A DNA stretch of 64,000 bases from Blastopirellula marina (GCF_002967715.1 NZ_PUIA01000035.1:62001-126000); one strand, 5' to 3'; positions 25,195 to 35,840 are shown, numbered from the stretch's first letter. A program made the numbers and translations. The notes: generated by a model from the letters alone, not told the origin.

Positions 25195-26643
25195 ATGTTG
25201 TCCTTCAATCGACGCCAATTCCTTGCCGCTGCTTCTGCAACGGCTTTTACCTCGATGACAACTGCTCCGACATTCGCGTCGGCCAACGACGAACTTCGCG
25301 TTGTTGTGATTGGTGCGAATGGTATTGGGCGAACTCACCTGAACGGCTTTCCGGAGATTTCCGGAGTGCGCGTCGTAGGGCTGTGCGATGTCGACAGTGC
25401 CGTCCTGGGCAAGCGAACGGAAGAATTCCAGAAGAAGTTCAACAACAAGCTGAAGACATACGGCGACATGCGCCAAGTATTCGACGATCCGGATGTCGAT
25501 GCGGTGGTTCTGGCTGTTCCCAATCATTGGCACGGTCTCGGTACCGTGTGGGGCTGCCAGGCAGGTAAAGACGTCTATACCGAGAAGCCATGTTCCCACA
25601 ACATCTGGGAAGCAGGACAGATGGAGAAGGCTGCCAAGAAATACGATCGGATTGTTCAGATCGGCATCCAACGACGAAGCTTCGCGCACCTGAAAGACTT
25701 CTTCCAGGAGATCCAGCAAGGCGTGCTCGGCAAAGTGAAACAGGTCAAAGGCCTGTACCTGACGCGTCGCGATTCGATCGGTCGCCCCTCGACGCCCCCT
25801 AAACCGCTCCCGACGGTGAACCATGACCTGTGGTGTGGTCCTGCTCCGACCAAGCTGGAGCGAGCCAACTATCACTACGACTGGCATTGGTTCTGGGACT
25901 ACGGCAATGCGGAACTAGGTAATAACGGTCCGCATATTCTCGACCTTTGCCGCTGGTCGATTGGGGCGGAAGAATTTCCAACCGCCGTTAGCAGTGTGGG
26001 TGGACGTTATGTGTGGGATGACAACGGCCAGACGCCCAATACGCACCTAATTCGTTACGAATATGCCCAAGCGCCCATTACGTTTGAGATCCGCGACCTG
26101 CCAACGGCGACTGGCAAGAAGGACACGTGCGACTACATGGGAATCAGCTACGGTATCGTGGTTGAAGGGGAAGACGCGACCTATGTCGGTTTCGATTCGG
26201 GTAAAGTCATCGATTCCCAAGGAAAAACGATTCGGGAAATCAAAGGCACTACCGGCCCCGACGGCGGACGACAGCTTCATCGAGAAAACTTCGTGAAAGC
26301 TGTCCGCTCGCGGAAGACCTCGGACCTGAACTGCGATGTCCGGACTGGACATCTCTCGACGGCACTTTGCCACCTAGGCAATATCTCTCACCAGGTGGGG
26401 AATGTCATTTCTCTGAAGTCGCTGCCAGAGCAAACCCAGGACCAGCCACTCGTTCACGAGGCCGTCAATCGGATGCAATCTCACCTGGCTGCCAACGGTG
26501 TTGATGTCAATTCGGCGCAAGTTCAGCTTGGAAAAACGCTCCAAATCGACCCCAAGACCGAGACTTTCCCCCACGAAGAAAAGGCCAACGGACTCCTAAA
26601 ACGCGAGTATCGAGCACCTTACGTCGTGCCTGAAGTCGTTTAA
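25195..26643 (+). CDS. Gfo/Idh/MocA-family oxidoreductase with Tat signal
   Basis: A 482-residue protein with a twin-arginine signal (FNRRQFLAAASATAFTSM). The Rossmann fold starts at LRVVVIGANGIGRTHLNGF, and the conserved EKP occurs in VYTEKPCSHNIWEAG (about residue 125). The region from about 165 onward is the GFO C-terminal domain, with WHWFWDYGNAELGNNGPHILDLCRW, typical of the planctomycete subgroup that retains a Trp/His-rich active-site loop. The Tat signal fits export with NAD(P) already bound. It is in one unit with the preceding oxidoreductase gene; the LacI regulator follows 134 bp later. It probably acts on a sugar or sugar acid in the periplasm. Confidence 0.9.
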   Translation: MLSFNRRQFLAAASATAFTSMTTAPTFASANDELRVVVIGANGIGRTHLNGFPEISGVRVVGLCDVDSAVLGKRTEEFQKKFNNKLKTYGDMRQVFDDPDVDAVVLAVPNHWHGLGTVWGCQAGKDVYTEKPCSHNIWEAGQMEKAAKKYDRIVQIGIQRRSFAHLKDFFQEIQQGVLGKVKQVKGLYLTRRDSIGRPSTPPKPLPTVNHDLWCGPAPTKLERANYHYDWHWFWDYGNAELGNNGPHILDLCRWSIGAEEFPTAVSSVGGRYVWDDNGQTPNTHLIRYEYAQAPITFEIRDLPTATGKKDTCDYMGISYGIVVEGEDATYVGFDSGKVIDSQGKTIREIKGTTGPDGGRQLHRENFVKAVRSRKTSDLNCDVRTGHLSTALCHLGNISHQVGNVISLKSLPEQTQDQPLVHEAVNRMQSHLAANGVDVNSAQVQLGKTLQIDPKTETFPHEEKANGLLKREYRAPYVVPEVV

Positions 26644-26777
26644 TGTGCGGAAGTTCGTTCATCTGCGGGACTTGATTCAAGGTAAGTGTTTTCCGTATTC
26701 TGGAAAGCCTGACCAATCGCCAAGTCCTATGCGGCGGTTCCTCGAAACTTCATTCGACCGACCGCCCATCCTTGCAG

Positions 26778-27827
26778 ATGAACGAACACATGGCTCAAGA
26801 ACCACGGAAAGTCCGCCTCCTCGACATTGCGAATAAAGCTGGGGTCTCCCGAGCCGCGGTCGGGCACATCCTAAACAACTCGGGAGCGGACTGCGTTCGC
26901 GTCTCTGAGGCGACACGCGAGAAGGTTCTCAAGATCGCGGCGGAACTCGATTATCGTCCCAATCGCGCCGCCCAGCGACTCCGTGGCATGCCAACCAAAA
27001 TCATTGGTGTCGTCCTGGATACCGTGAACCTTGCGGTCTTCTCGGCTCGACTGGCCGCCATCGAAGCCGAAGCCCATACACGCGGGTACCGCTTGATGAT
27101 TGGCCAAGCCCATCACGATCCTGACGAAATCAAGACCTACCTGGACGACTTCACCGATCACGGGATGGACGCCATCCTGTGCATGTTCGACGTGATGCAA
27201 GACTTCCGGCCGAAGTTGAAGAAAGTGTTCCGCGGTCGCGAGAACATCATTGTGCACTCTTCACCCATCCTCAAATCACAACCTTGCGTTCGCGTCGAGA
27301 CCTCTTCGGCAATCGAGCAGTTAGTCGATCACCTGGCTGACCGAGGTCGCAAGAAGATTGCGATTCAACTTTGGTCTCCCTCCGATCAACTCATGTCCAT
27401 TCGAAGTGAAGCCTGGAAAGAGAACATCAAACGCCGCAAACTTCCGGCAACCAGTTCGCTGATCTGGACCAACCCGGAAGAAACGCAAAAACCATCTCGT
27501 GAAGCGATCGACGATTGCATTCAAAAACTAGTCGTTACGAACAAGGCCGACGCCATCATCGCGTCGAATGACGAATGGGCCGTTCGTCTGATCCAGGGTC
27601 TCGAACGGCACGGCTACTCGGTTCCGAAAGATGTCGCCGTAACAGGCTACGATAACCTCGATATCGCCGATGTCATTGAGCCAGGGCTGACGACCATCGA
27701 CCAGTGCCACGCGGAATACGCCAAACAGGCCTTAGACCTGGTGGAAGAAACAATCGCCGGAACGATTTCTCCGACAAAGCGATTGCGAGTTATTCGTCCG
27801 CAATTGATTGTTCGCGAATCGACGTAG
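26778..27827 (+). CDS. LacI/GalR-family transcriptional regulator
   Basis: A 349-residue regulator (start could also be ATG 26790, or TTG 26772). The N-terminal helix-turn-helix and hinge are [24 protein letters not shown]...[29 protein letters not shown], the classic LacI pattern. The rest is a periplasmic-binding-protein-like sensor domain ([75 protein letters not shown]). It lies between the oxidoreductase genes and nagAB, which carry matching 18-bp palindromes upstream with a CG or GC centre as LacI proteins prefer, so it is the best candidate to bind them. The effector may be a GlcNAc-derived compound. Confidence 0.92.
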   Translation: MNEHMAQEPRKVRLLDIANKAGVSRAAVGHILNNSGADCVRVSEATREKVLKIAAELDYRPNRAAQRLRGMPTKIIGVVLDTVNLAVFSARLAAIEAEAHTRGYRLMIGQAHHDPDEIKTYLDDFTDHGMDAILCMFDVMQDFRPKLKKVFRGRENIIVHSSPILKSQPCVRVETSSAIEQLVDHLADRGRKKIAIQLWSPSDQLMSIRSEAWKENIKRRKLPATSSLIWTNPEETQKPSREAIDDCIQKLVVTNKADAIIASNDEWAVRLIQGLERHGYSVPKDVAVTGYDNLDIADVIEPGLTTIDQCHAEYAKQALDLVEETIAGTISPTKRLRVIRPQLIVREST

Positions 27828-27832
27828 TACTG

Positions 27833-28819
27833 CTATGTGGTCGTCGCTTGATGCCCACCATTTTTCAGCGGAGCGTTCATGCGCAGGGGGAGCACCTTTT
27901 CGCAGCCCCCCAACTGATTCAGCGGATTGGTATAGGTAAGCCGGCGCACCTCGGTCGAGGTCAGCCCCAATCGAAGCTGAAGATTGTCGGCCATTTGCTG
28001 CATGGTAGTGGCAGAGCCAACCAGATGGCTGTCGTCCTCGGCACGAGGAACCCCATCGGTACCGACCGTCACCTCTTGGTCCCCCAGTGGATAAACCCCA
28101 GGCCCGCAGCCCGCGGCGGAAATGGCATCCGAAACGATAAACGCTCGATCGATGCCTATGATGTCGAGGTAATTCTTCAACGCGAAAAACGGAACATGGG
28201 CTCCATCGGCGATAAGTCCAATCTGCAGATGTTCAGACCGGCTTAGCACCCGCTGAATGATGTTGTCGTGCCGATCCATCATCCGTGGACACCCATTGCC
28301 CAAATGCGTGAACATCGAGAGCCCAGCGTCGATCGCAGCATCCAGATCGTTCAATGATGCATTGGTATGCCCGGCGGAAACGACAATTCCTTCCTCGACG
28401 AGACGACGCGTTACCTCCTGCGTAGGATCCTGCTCAGGTGCCAAGGTAACGATTCGTACTAGCCCCCCTCCCGCTTCAAGAAGCGTATCCATTTCAGGCC
28501 AACTTGCCTGCTTGGCAGCATAGACAGGATGCGCTCCGACGTATCCTGCTTGCGTGCTGATGAATGGTCCTTCAACGTGCACTCCAGCGATCATGCTTCG
28601 TGCGTGGGAGTCTTCATTGCGTAATTTGACGAGCCGACTTATCCGCGAGGCCATCTTGCCGATGTCGTCCGTGATAACGGTTACCAGGACTTGCTCGACA
28701 CCATCACGCTCTAGCGCCACGCATGCCGCGTTTAAATCAGCGCTCGAGATATTGTCCTGGTTGAAATCGACACCAAAATAGCCATTGATCTGTAGATCGA
28801 AGTATTTCGCAGTAGACAT
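27833..28819 (-). CDS. nagA: N-acetylglucosamine-6-phosphate deacetylase
   Basis: A 328-residue amidohydrolase that removes acetate from GlcNAc-6-phosphate in the cytosol. Family landmarks: [13 protein letters not shown] at the start, HVEGPFI (metal/catalytic Glu), VSAGHTNAS and THLGNGCP (metal His), LIADGAHVP (substrate His) and VSDAISAAG (catalytic Asp). It is shorter than the E. coli enzyme because it begins directly at the barrel strand DLQINGY and lacks the N-terminal half of the beta-sandwich domain, a form seen in planctomycetes. It is 15 bp downstream of nagB in the same transcription unit and convergent with the LacI gene, five bases away. Confidence 0.9.
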   Translation of the reverse strand: MSTAKYFDLQINGYFGVDFNQDNISSADLNAACVALERDGVEQVLVTVITDDIGKMASRISRLVKLRNEDSHARSMIAGVHVEGPFISTQAGYVGAHPVYAAKQASWPEMDTLLEAGGGLVRIVTLAPEQDPTQEVTRRLVEEGIVVSAGHTNASLNDLDAAIDAGLSMFTHLGNGCPRMMDRHDNIIQRVLSRSEHLQIGLIADGAHVPFFALKNYLDIIGIDRAFIVSDAISAAGCGPGVYPLGDQEVTVGTDGVPRAEDDSHLVGSATTMQQMADNLQLRLGLTSTEVRRLTYTNPLNQLGGCEKVLPLRMNAPLKNGGHQATTT

Positions 28820-28834
28820 GTGGCTCCTGGCGTT

Positions 28835-29587
28835 TTAATCAGAGAAGGTCGAAGAGGTAAGCAGTGCCGCGGCCGACTTGTCAATAAACAAAGTCGTGCC
28901 CTCGTGCGACTGCAAAATGGAGGCGGGAACTTCAGGGGTAACAGGTCCTTCCAGGCTCTTTTGCACAGCTTCCGCTTTGCGCCGATCGGGAACACTGCAG
29001 ATGATTGTCGTCGACTTCAAAATCTGACGGCAAGACATGCTGATCGCTTGCTTCGGTACGTCATCTAGTGTGGCAAACCACCCTTCACCGGCTTGCTGCT
29101 TACGGCAGGCTTCATCCAACTCGACAACCAGATAAGGCTCAGTCGTCTCGAAGTCGGCTGGAGGATCGTTAAACGCAAGGTGACCGTTTTCACCGATCCC
29201 CACAAAGGCGACGTCAATCGGATGATCCTGGATCAATCGCCCGAGCTCGCTGCAAACCAAGTGTGGATCATCGCTCGTCCCGTCTACATAGTAAAACTGC
29301 TTCAAAGGAACGTGTTCCACGAAACGTTCCCGCAAATACCGACAAAATGAAGCCGGATGCTGATCGTCGAGTCCCAGGTATTCGTCAAGATGAAACCCCG
29401 TGACCCGGCTCCAATCAATATCCGGTTCGGCAATCAAGGCCGATAAAGTCTCGAACTGGGAAGCCCCGGTAGCGACAATGATGTTCGCCTGACCTTTTTC
29501 GGCAATTGCCTGACGGATCGCTTCCGCACCGCGACGAGCAGCGACAACCCCTAACTGTTTAGCATCTTCTAAGACTTCGAGTTTCAT
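28835..29587 (-). CDS. nagB: Glucosamine-6-phosphate deaminase/isomerase
   Basis: A 250-residue NagB-type enzyme converting glucosamine-6-phosphate to fructose-6-phosphate and ammonia. Motifs: [16 protein letters not shown] (phosphate loop), [20 protein letters not shown] (catalytic Asp and substrate binding), and [18 protein letters not shown] (catalytic His/Glu region). The length matches the family. It is first gene of the nagBA unit. A perfect 14-bp inverted repeat, operator copy 2, lies 67-98 bp upstream. Confidence 0.93.
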   Translation of the reverse strand: MKLEVLEDAKQLGVVAARRGAEAIRQAIAEKGQANIIVATGASQFETLSALIAEPDIDWSRVTGFHLDEYLGLDDQHPASFCRYLRERFVEHVPLKQFYYVDGTSDDPHLVCSELGRLIQDHPIDVAFVGIGENGHLAFNDPPADFETTEPYLVVELDEACRKQQAGEGWFATLDDVPKQAISMSCRQILKSTTIICSVPDRRKAEAVQKSLEGPVTPEVPASILQSHEGTTLFIDKSAAALLTSSTFSD

Positions 29588-29653
29588 TAGTGCGATTGCG
29601 CTTCCTTACTACGATGATCAAACTTTTTTGACATAAGAATCTGGCATTGAGAG

Positions 29654-29685
29654 GTCAGAATGATGTCACGAGACATCATTCTGAC
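29654..29685. promoter_or_regulatory. Operator copy 2 upstream of nagB
   Basis: A perfect inverted repeat with 14-base arms (29654-29667 and 29672-29685) around ACGA. The core, 29661-29678, is TGATGTCACGAGACATCA and matches the other three operator copies. It lies 74-91 bp before the nagB start, suitable for repression. Confidence 0.75.
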
Positions 29686-29842
29686 ACCATTTCCGCTGAA
29701 GTCAACCTGTAAAATCTACCGCGTCTCATAGGTACTTCTAGTCGGCACTTTTAGCAAAACTGCCGTCCAGTCAAGTTGTATGATCCACACGATAGATTAT
29801 CCCAGAAAATATATCGTAACCAAGTTTTTTCTCTTGCCGACA

Positions 29843-29860
29843 TGATGTCAGCTGATATCA
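29843..29860. promoter_or_regulatory. Operator copy 3 in the nagB-DUF1559 intergenic region
   Basis: TGATGTCAGCTGATATCA, a palindrome with one mismatched pair, centred on GC. It lies 182 bp from copy 2 and 316 bp from copy 4 (centre to centre). It could serve either divergent unit or support looping. Confidence 0.72.
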
Positions 29861-29895
29861 TTTTGACGGGTGGCCTGGCCAATAGCAAGCTTTCC

Positions 29896-29914
29896 TCGCC
29901 CATTTTTTGGGCGA
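29896..29914. other. Small hairpin in intergenic region
   Basis: A 7-bp stem (29896-29902 with 29908-29914) has a loop of five T. No T-tract follows. It may fold in an upstream leader of the DUF1559 transcript. Otherwise 29588-30230 holds three operators and no gene that I can support. Confidence 0.35.
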
Positions 29915-30158
29915 AGAGCTACTTGCCGCGATCAAATCGACGGCATGGCTTTCCCCCCGCTTAGCACCTTGTCTTACTTTTTTGGACCGTTTCTCGGCGA
30001 ATTCAGACCATTTCGGTCGAAAGTTGTTACCGGTTGCAGGATTCGATCGTTCCTGGCGCATCCTTTGCAAATTGGAAAGACTAATAACATGAGCGAGTCT
30101 GGTCCGCAGCCTTTTGGCAACCCTTTTCAGATTCCTTCATGCATTTTTTTGGACAAGT

Positions 30159-30176
30159 TGATATCAGCTGACATCA
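30159..30176. promoter_or_regulatory. Operator copy 4 upstream of the DUF1559 gene
   Basis: TGATATCAGCTGACATCA, palindromic except for one pair, centred on GC; it is copy 3 read from the other strand. It lies 55 bp before the DUF1559 ATG, in the promoter zone. Confidence 0.72.
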
Positions 30177-30230
30177 CGTTCCATTTGTACACAAAGTTCT
30201 TCTCCTTTTATTCTTGCAGCAGGTTACCCA

Positions 30231-31145
30231 ATGAATCGAAATCGCGGCTTTACCCTAGTCGAGCTACTCGTCGTTATCGCCATTATTGGCGTGCTGATCG
30301 CCTTGCTGTTGCCGGCCGTTCAACAGGCACGCGAAGCTGCTCGTCGCATGCAATGCAGTAATAACCTGAAGCAGTTAGGATTGGCATTTCACAACTATCA
30401 CGACACGTACGGGAGATTCATGACCGGCGGAGACACCTCGTGGCAGTTCTATGCGGTCGGTTGGGTCCCGCGCATCTTTCCATTCATCGAGCAGGGTACT
30501 CGCTACGATGGTATGGAAGCACTCGCTGCGAACTACATGATGACGCGCAGCCCCTACCGAAGTCATAACCAGAACGATCCTATCTTTGGTGCGGTGCCTG
30601 GGATTACCTGTCCTTCATCTCCGCTGGGCGAGCTTTCTTCCGATCAAGTTGTTTCTGCTAACTTTCCGTATCACAACGTCCAAGGCGGACTTCACTACCG
30701 AGGTAACGCAGGTTCAGTGGATGTCGAATTCATTCCCGCAACGACCTCTGGCCGCGTTGGATACACGAAGTCTGGGATCATTTATCCACAAAGTCGAACA
30801 AGATTTGCCGATATCATCGACGGGACCACAAATACGATTCTGCTGGGCGAAACATCGAAAATCAGTACCGGTTCAGGCTTCGCAGGCCTGAAACCATGGA
30901 CCTGGGGATCGACATCGTACAACGCGAACGAATGGCTCATGATCGATCACAAGATGGTTCAATACCCCATCAACTTTCCCGGATCGTACGGCAACAACTC
31001 GACACCTTTTTCCAGCTACCATCCCGGTGGAGCCATGTTTGTTATGTGCGACGGAAGCGTTAAGTTTCTTACCGAAACGATGCCCCTCGACACGCTGAAA
31101 GCAATTGCGACTCGCCACAACGGCGAGGTCGTCTCGGGACTCTAG
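30231..31145 (+). CDS. DUF1559 protein with type IV pilin-like N-terminus
   Basis: A 304-residue protein beginning MNRNRGFTLVELLVVIAIIG, a prepilin-type leader with cleavage expected between Gly and Phe and Glu five residues later, followed by a hydrophobic helix. The next block, LLLPAVQQAREAARRMQCSNNLKQLGLAFHNYHDTYGRF, and the C-terminal YHPGGAMFVMCDGSVKFL (H-x9-DG) identify DUF1559, a family hugely expanded in planctomycetes. Family members are thought to be pseudopilin-like envelope proteins; the task is unknown. Here the gene carries operator copy 4, so it is probably co-regulated with GlcNAc catabolism and may help in capture or uptake of chitin-derived or similar glycans. Confidence 0.9.
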   Translation: MNRNRGFTLVELLVVIAIIGVLIALLLPAVQQAREAARRMQCSNNLKQLGLAFHNYHDTYGRFMTGGDTSWQFYAVGWVPRIFPFIEQGTRYDGMEALAANYMMTRSPYRSHNQNDPIFGAVPGITCPSSPLGELSSDQVVSANFPYHNVQGGLHYRGNAGSVDVEFIPATTSGRVGYTKSGIIYPQSRTRFADIIDGTTNTILLGETSKISTGSGFAGLKPWTWGSTSYNANEWLMIDHKMVQYPINFPGSYGNNSTPFSSYHPGGAMFVMCDGSVKFLTETMPLDTLKAIATRHNGEVVSGL

Positions 31146-31234
31146 GGTTCAACTTGAACGATCGTCGCTCGGGTACATGCGGGCGACAATCACTTTTCTT
31201 CGCTTCGTTGTTGCTACAGTTAAATGGTTTTATC

Positions 31235-31633
31235 ATGACTAGGTTTGTTCGGACAATCATTCCCTGCCTTCTTTTGATGGCACTTCTGACTGGTTGCGGC
31301 TCCAAAGGACCAGAGACGGGGCATGTTTCGGGAAAGGTCACCTACAAAGGTAAGGCACTCCCAACCGGTACCATCGTGTTCGTCCCTGAAAAGGAAGGGG
31401 ACCTGATGGCCTTCGCCGAAATTCAACAAGACGGCACTTACGTCGCTGGTACTGAACAATTCGGTCCTGGCGTTCCGCTGGGTAAACATCGCGTGATGAT
31501 CTCGGCGTTCATCGATCACGGGCCGGAAGTATCTGCGGAATCACTCTTGCCAGAAAAGTACGGCAGCGATCGCAAGTCGGGGCTTACCGCCGACGTGGAA
31601 CCCGGTGAAAACATCGTTGACTTTTCCCTTTGA
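31235..31633 (+). CDS. Small lipoprotein with carboxypeptidase-regulatory-like fold
   Basis: A 132-residue protein. The ATG at 31235 gives a lipoprotein signal with lipobox LLTGC (MTRFVRTIIPCLLLMALLTGC). The mature part starts VSGKVTYKGKALPTGTIVFVPE and has the beta-sandwich pattern of the transthyretin/carboxypeptidase regulatory family. Such a lipoprotein typically follows a DUF1559 gene in planctomycetes, as here (89 bp). It probably acts with the DUF1559 protein at the membrane; the function is unknown. Confidence 0.85.
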   Translation: MTRFVRTIIPCLLLMALLTGCGSKGPETGHVSGKVTYKGKALPTGTIVFVPEKEGDLMAFAEIQQDGTYVAGTEQFGPGVPLGKHRVMISAFIDHGPEVSAESLLPEKYGSDRKSGLTADVEPGENIVDFSL

Positions 31634-31741
31634 ATCTTTCGCCATGAATCGGCGATAATAACACCCCTCTCTGAAACCCCACCATGGTCGGCGACGAATT
31701 TCCATTCTTCGCCGATCTAGTCGCAGGAAAGCGAGTCACTT

Positions 31742-33019
31742 ATGTCGGATGCGGCGGCCGAAAGCCAAAAGCAAGTTTCCTTCCTAAGAATTGTCAAAGC
31801 GATCGGGCCAGCAATTGTCGTGGCCTCGGTGGTTCTTGGGCCAGGCAGCATCTTGTCGAATTCCAAGGTCGGCGCGGCGTATGGCTACAGCATGATCTGG
31901 GTCCTGGCGTTGGCTTCGATCTTTATGGCCCTGACGGTCTTTCTCGCGGCGATCATCGGGACCAGTTTCGATCGCACTCCCTTCGCGGAAATCGCCAGCC
32001 GATTAGGTCGCCCCATTTCCGTCGGCATTGGTATCGTCTTCTTCCTGATCACCAGCTGTTTTCAATTTACGAACAACCTGGCGATCATCGATGTCATTAA
32101 TATCGCGACTGACAGCACCGAAATGGGGGCCTCGGCCTGGTGGATGTCACTCTTGGCCATCGTACTGATCAATGCCGGACTGGTGTGGGCACTGTACGGC
32201 AGTAGCACCCCGTATCGATTTATCGAAAAGATGATGATGGTTATGGTCGGGCTCATGCTTTTGGGCTTCGTTGTGAACCTGGCGGTCGTTCAGCCTTCGG
32301 TTTCCAAGATCTTTGCCGGGCTCGTTCCTTCGCTTCCCGACGGCGGGGGCTCGCCTGAAAACATCGTGATGCTCTTGGGAATGTTTGGCACAACCTTTTC
32401 CATCGCCGGCGCGTTCTATCAGATCTATGGCGTACGAGAAAAGAATTGGACTCGTGACAACGTCGCCAACGGGATTGTTGACTCCATCGTCGGCATCGCC
32501 GTGCTCGGGGGGATTAGCTTTATTATCATGGTGACCTCGGCTGCCGTGCTGCAAGATGCGAAGCTGACCAGCATCACCGACGTTGCCAGGCAGCTCGAAC
32601 CGCTGATTGGACCGCGAGCGAAGTTCATGTTTTGTATCGGTATCTCAGCCGGTGCGTTCAGCTCGCTTCTGGTTAACGCGTTAATCGGTGGAACCGCTTT
32701 GAGCGACAGTTTAGGCATGTCGGCCAGTGTGAAAGATCAGCCTGTGAAAGCCCTCACGGTGGTTGGCCTGGCCGTGGGAATGCTGATCGCGATTGCGGTC
32801 AATTGGCTAGGGCTTTCCAGCGTGTCGCTAATTGTCTTTGCCCAGGCTCTCACCGTGATTGGCGTTCCACTGCTGGCATTCGCGATGCTCTTCCTGGCGC
32901 TGAAGCTTCCCTCCTCGAAGCTTAAAGGCCCGGCATGCACGATTGCGACTTGTTCGTTGCTGATCGCTGTCTTGCTCTCGGGCAGAATGGTGATGTCGCT
33001 AATCGAAAGATTTAGCTAA
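31742..33019 (+). CDS. Nramp-superfamily transporter lacking canonical metal motifs
   Basis: A 425-residue inner-membrane protein with about 11 helices. The Nramp/APC fold is suggested by FLRIVKAIGPAIVVASVVLGPGSILSNSKVGAAYGYS at the N-terminus and a long hydrophobic pattern. The first-helix motif D-P-G-N that binds the metal in true Nramp proteins is replaced by G-P-G-S, and no MPH motif is found in the segment where helix 6 is expected (MFGTTFSIAGAFYQIYGV). It is therefore unlikely to be a standard Mn/Fe transporter. The position downstream of operator copy 4 and the DUF1559 gene points to uptake of an organic solute, perhaps a sugar or amino-sugar; this is inference. AGGAAAG precedes the ATG. 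Confidence 0.8.
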   Translation: MSDAAAESQKQVSFLRIVKAIGPAIVVASVVLGPGSILSNSKVGAAYGYSMIWVLALASIFMALTVFLAAIIGTSFDRTPFAEIASRLGRPISVGIGIVFFLITSCFQFTNNLAIIDVINIATDSTEMGASAWWMSLLAIVLINAGLVWALYGSSTPYRFIEKMMMVMVGLMLLGFVVNLAVVQPSVSKIFAGLVPSLPDGGGSPENIVMLLGMFGTTFSIAGAFYQIYGVREKNWTRDNVANGIVDSIVGIAVLGGISFIIMVTSAAVLQDAKLTSITDVARQLEPLIGPRAKFMFCIGISAGAFSSLLVNALIGGTALSDSLGMSASVKDQPVKALTVVGLAVGMLIAIAVNWLGLSSVSLIVFAQALTVIGVPLLAFAMLFLALKLPSSKLKGPACTIATCSLLIAVLLSGRMVMSLIERFS

Positions 33020-33343
33020 TTGCCACCATTGGTAGGAAAGCCCTCCCTCCTTACGTATTAGCCGAACGACTCGCCCCAAAGTCCGTATTGTAACATGTTT
33101 CTATAACAGGAGTTAGAGCGAACTCCAGACGCTCGCAATTCCAAGTGCGCGGCGATTGAATCAGCACACAGCGATACGTTCAACACAGGGCGACCGCATT
33201 CTGTTAATCAAAAGCCGTGAAACCACCTAAGACATCGCTTGCGCGTATCGTTTGGCCTTCTTCACTGGTCTAGGGTGTGCTAAGTTCATCGTTGCCATTT
33301 CACGGATAGAAAACTTGTGGCAAGCACGGATTGAATTGGACGG
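33020..33343. other. Intergenic region, nothing recognised
   Basis: This 324-bp gap separates the Nramp-like gene from the glycosyltransferase gene. I see no ORF with coding character, no strong terminator and no repeat. It presumably holds the promoter of the glycosyltransferase gene. Confidence 0.5.
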
Positions 33344-34699
33344 ATGAACCCACCGATACGTCGCCTACTGATCGACATCACGCACACCGCTTCGCAAGAC
33401 TACCACACGGGAATTCAGCGCGTCGTTCGTAGTCTGGCTCGTGAAGCGTTAGCTTATTCTGCAAACCGCGAAACAACGATCGAGTGCTATCCCATCATCC
33501 ACGTCGATGGTCGGTTCGTTCACGTGGATCGCTGGTGTGTTGCCCGCGGATTCCGAAAATCGGATCGCGACTGGGCGTCTTACTGGCAATCCTTTATTCC
33601 CGACTTCGTCGGAACCGGAACCCGCCTGAAAATCAACAAGGTCGGTACTCGCATCCGCAAACTACTTTACCCGCGAACCATTGATCGTTTTGCTCGCAAG
33701 ATGATTCAGCGACTTCGCTCCCCTCACGTCGACGTCAATCCCGGCCCTGGCGACGTTATCTTGATGCCGGACTCGTGGTGGGATTTGCCGGAGTTGTTCG
33801 ATGCGATCGACCAAGCACGACAAGACGGAGCACTCGTCGGTGCGATGGTTCACGACCTGATCCCGTTACGTTTTCCCGAATTCTTCGGCGACGGGATGCG
33901 CAAGAAATTTGCCCCGTGGGCCGAACGCCTGGTCCGTTCGATCGATTTCATGCTTGGGGACGCACAAGCCGCGGAAGATGACCTCTGGCGTTACATCCAG
34001 GAACAGAACGCCCCGCTCGAAAAATCCCAAGTCGGCCATGTTCGACTAGGGTGTGATATCGGCAGAGTCCGTTCCATCGACCTTTTCCAGGTTCCAGCCA
34101 GTATCCGCCGAATCTTCAGCAATCGAGAAACGGCTCCGTATTTGATGGTTTCGACTCTCGAAATCCGCAAAAACCATCACTACCTGCTCGATGCTTTCGA
34201 CCAGTTGTGGGGCGAAGGGCAGGATGTCTCGCTAGCACTCGTCGGTCGCATCGGTTGGAAATGCGAAGACTTGATGGAGCGAATTGCCAACCACCCAGAA
34301 TCGGGTAAGCGTCTCCACCTGCTAAACAACATCGGCGATGACGCGCTGAACTACATCTACCAGAACAGCAAAGCCTTTCTGTTCTCTTCCAAATCGGAAG
34401 GGTTCGGGCTGCCGATTGTCGAGGCACAACACCACGGATTGCACGTATTTGCCAGCGACATTCCAATATTTCGCGAAGTTGCCGGCACAGGAGCTCAGTT
34501 CTTCTCACTGGAAGATCCATCGCATCTTAAGCGTCAGATCATCGACTTCGAGAACAACCGGGGATGGGAGTCCGAGCCCAATATCACTGTAAAAAATGAG
34601 CCCTGGAAGGATGTCTTTCCCAAACTGGTCGATGTTGTGGCCCAGCTAGCCAGCAATGTGCAGGAAGCCCGCCGCGCCAGTGCTTCACAAGCTGCCTGA
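33344..34699 (+). CDS. Glycosyltransferase, GT4 type
   Basis: A 451-residue GT-B glycosyltransferase. The N-terminal domain has LLIDITHTASQDYHTGIQRVVRSLAREAL, a pattern shared with mannosyl/rhamnosyl transferases of surface-polysaccharide clusters. The C-terminal GT4 domain (from about 265) has YLMVSTLEIRKNHHYLLDAFDQLW, ALVGRIGW, and the E-x7-E nucleotide-sugar motif in SKSEGFGLPIVEAQHHGL. The likely donor is GDP-mannose or a derivative, because the next gene is GDP-mannose 4,6-dehydratase. It acts at the cytosolic membrane face in making a cell-surface glycan. Confidence 0.9.
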   Translation: MNPPIRRLLIDITHTASQDYHTGIQRVVRSLAREALAYSANRETTIECYPIIHVDGRFVHVDRWCVARGFRKSDRDWASYWQSFIPDFVGTGTRLKINKVGTRIRKLLYPRTIDRFARKMIQRLRSPHVDVNPGPGDVILMPDSWWDLPELFDAIDQARQDGALVGAMVHDLIPLRFPEFFGDGMRKKFAPWAERLVRSIDFMLGDAQAAEDDLWRYIQEQNAPLEKSQVGHVRLGCDIGRVRSIDLFQVPASIRRIFSNRETAPYLMVSTLEIRKNHHYLLDAFDQLWGEGQDVSLALVGRIGWKCEDLMERIANHPESGKRLHLLNNIGDDALNYIYQNSKAFLFSSKSEGFGLPIVEAQHHGLHVFASDIPIFREVAGTGAQFFSLEDPSHLKRQIIDFENNRGWESEPNITVKNEPWKDVFPKLVDVVAQLASNVQEARRASASQAA

Positions 34700-34710
34700 G
34701 TCCGCTCTGA

Positions 34711-35811
<1,101 letters not shown>

Positions 35812-35840
35812 GCTGTCAGCCAACTGGCATTCAATCCATC

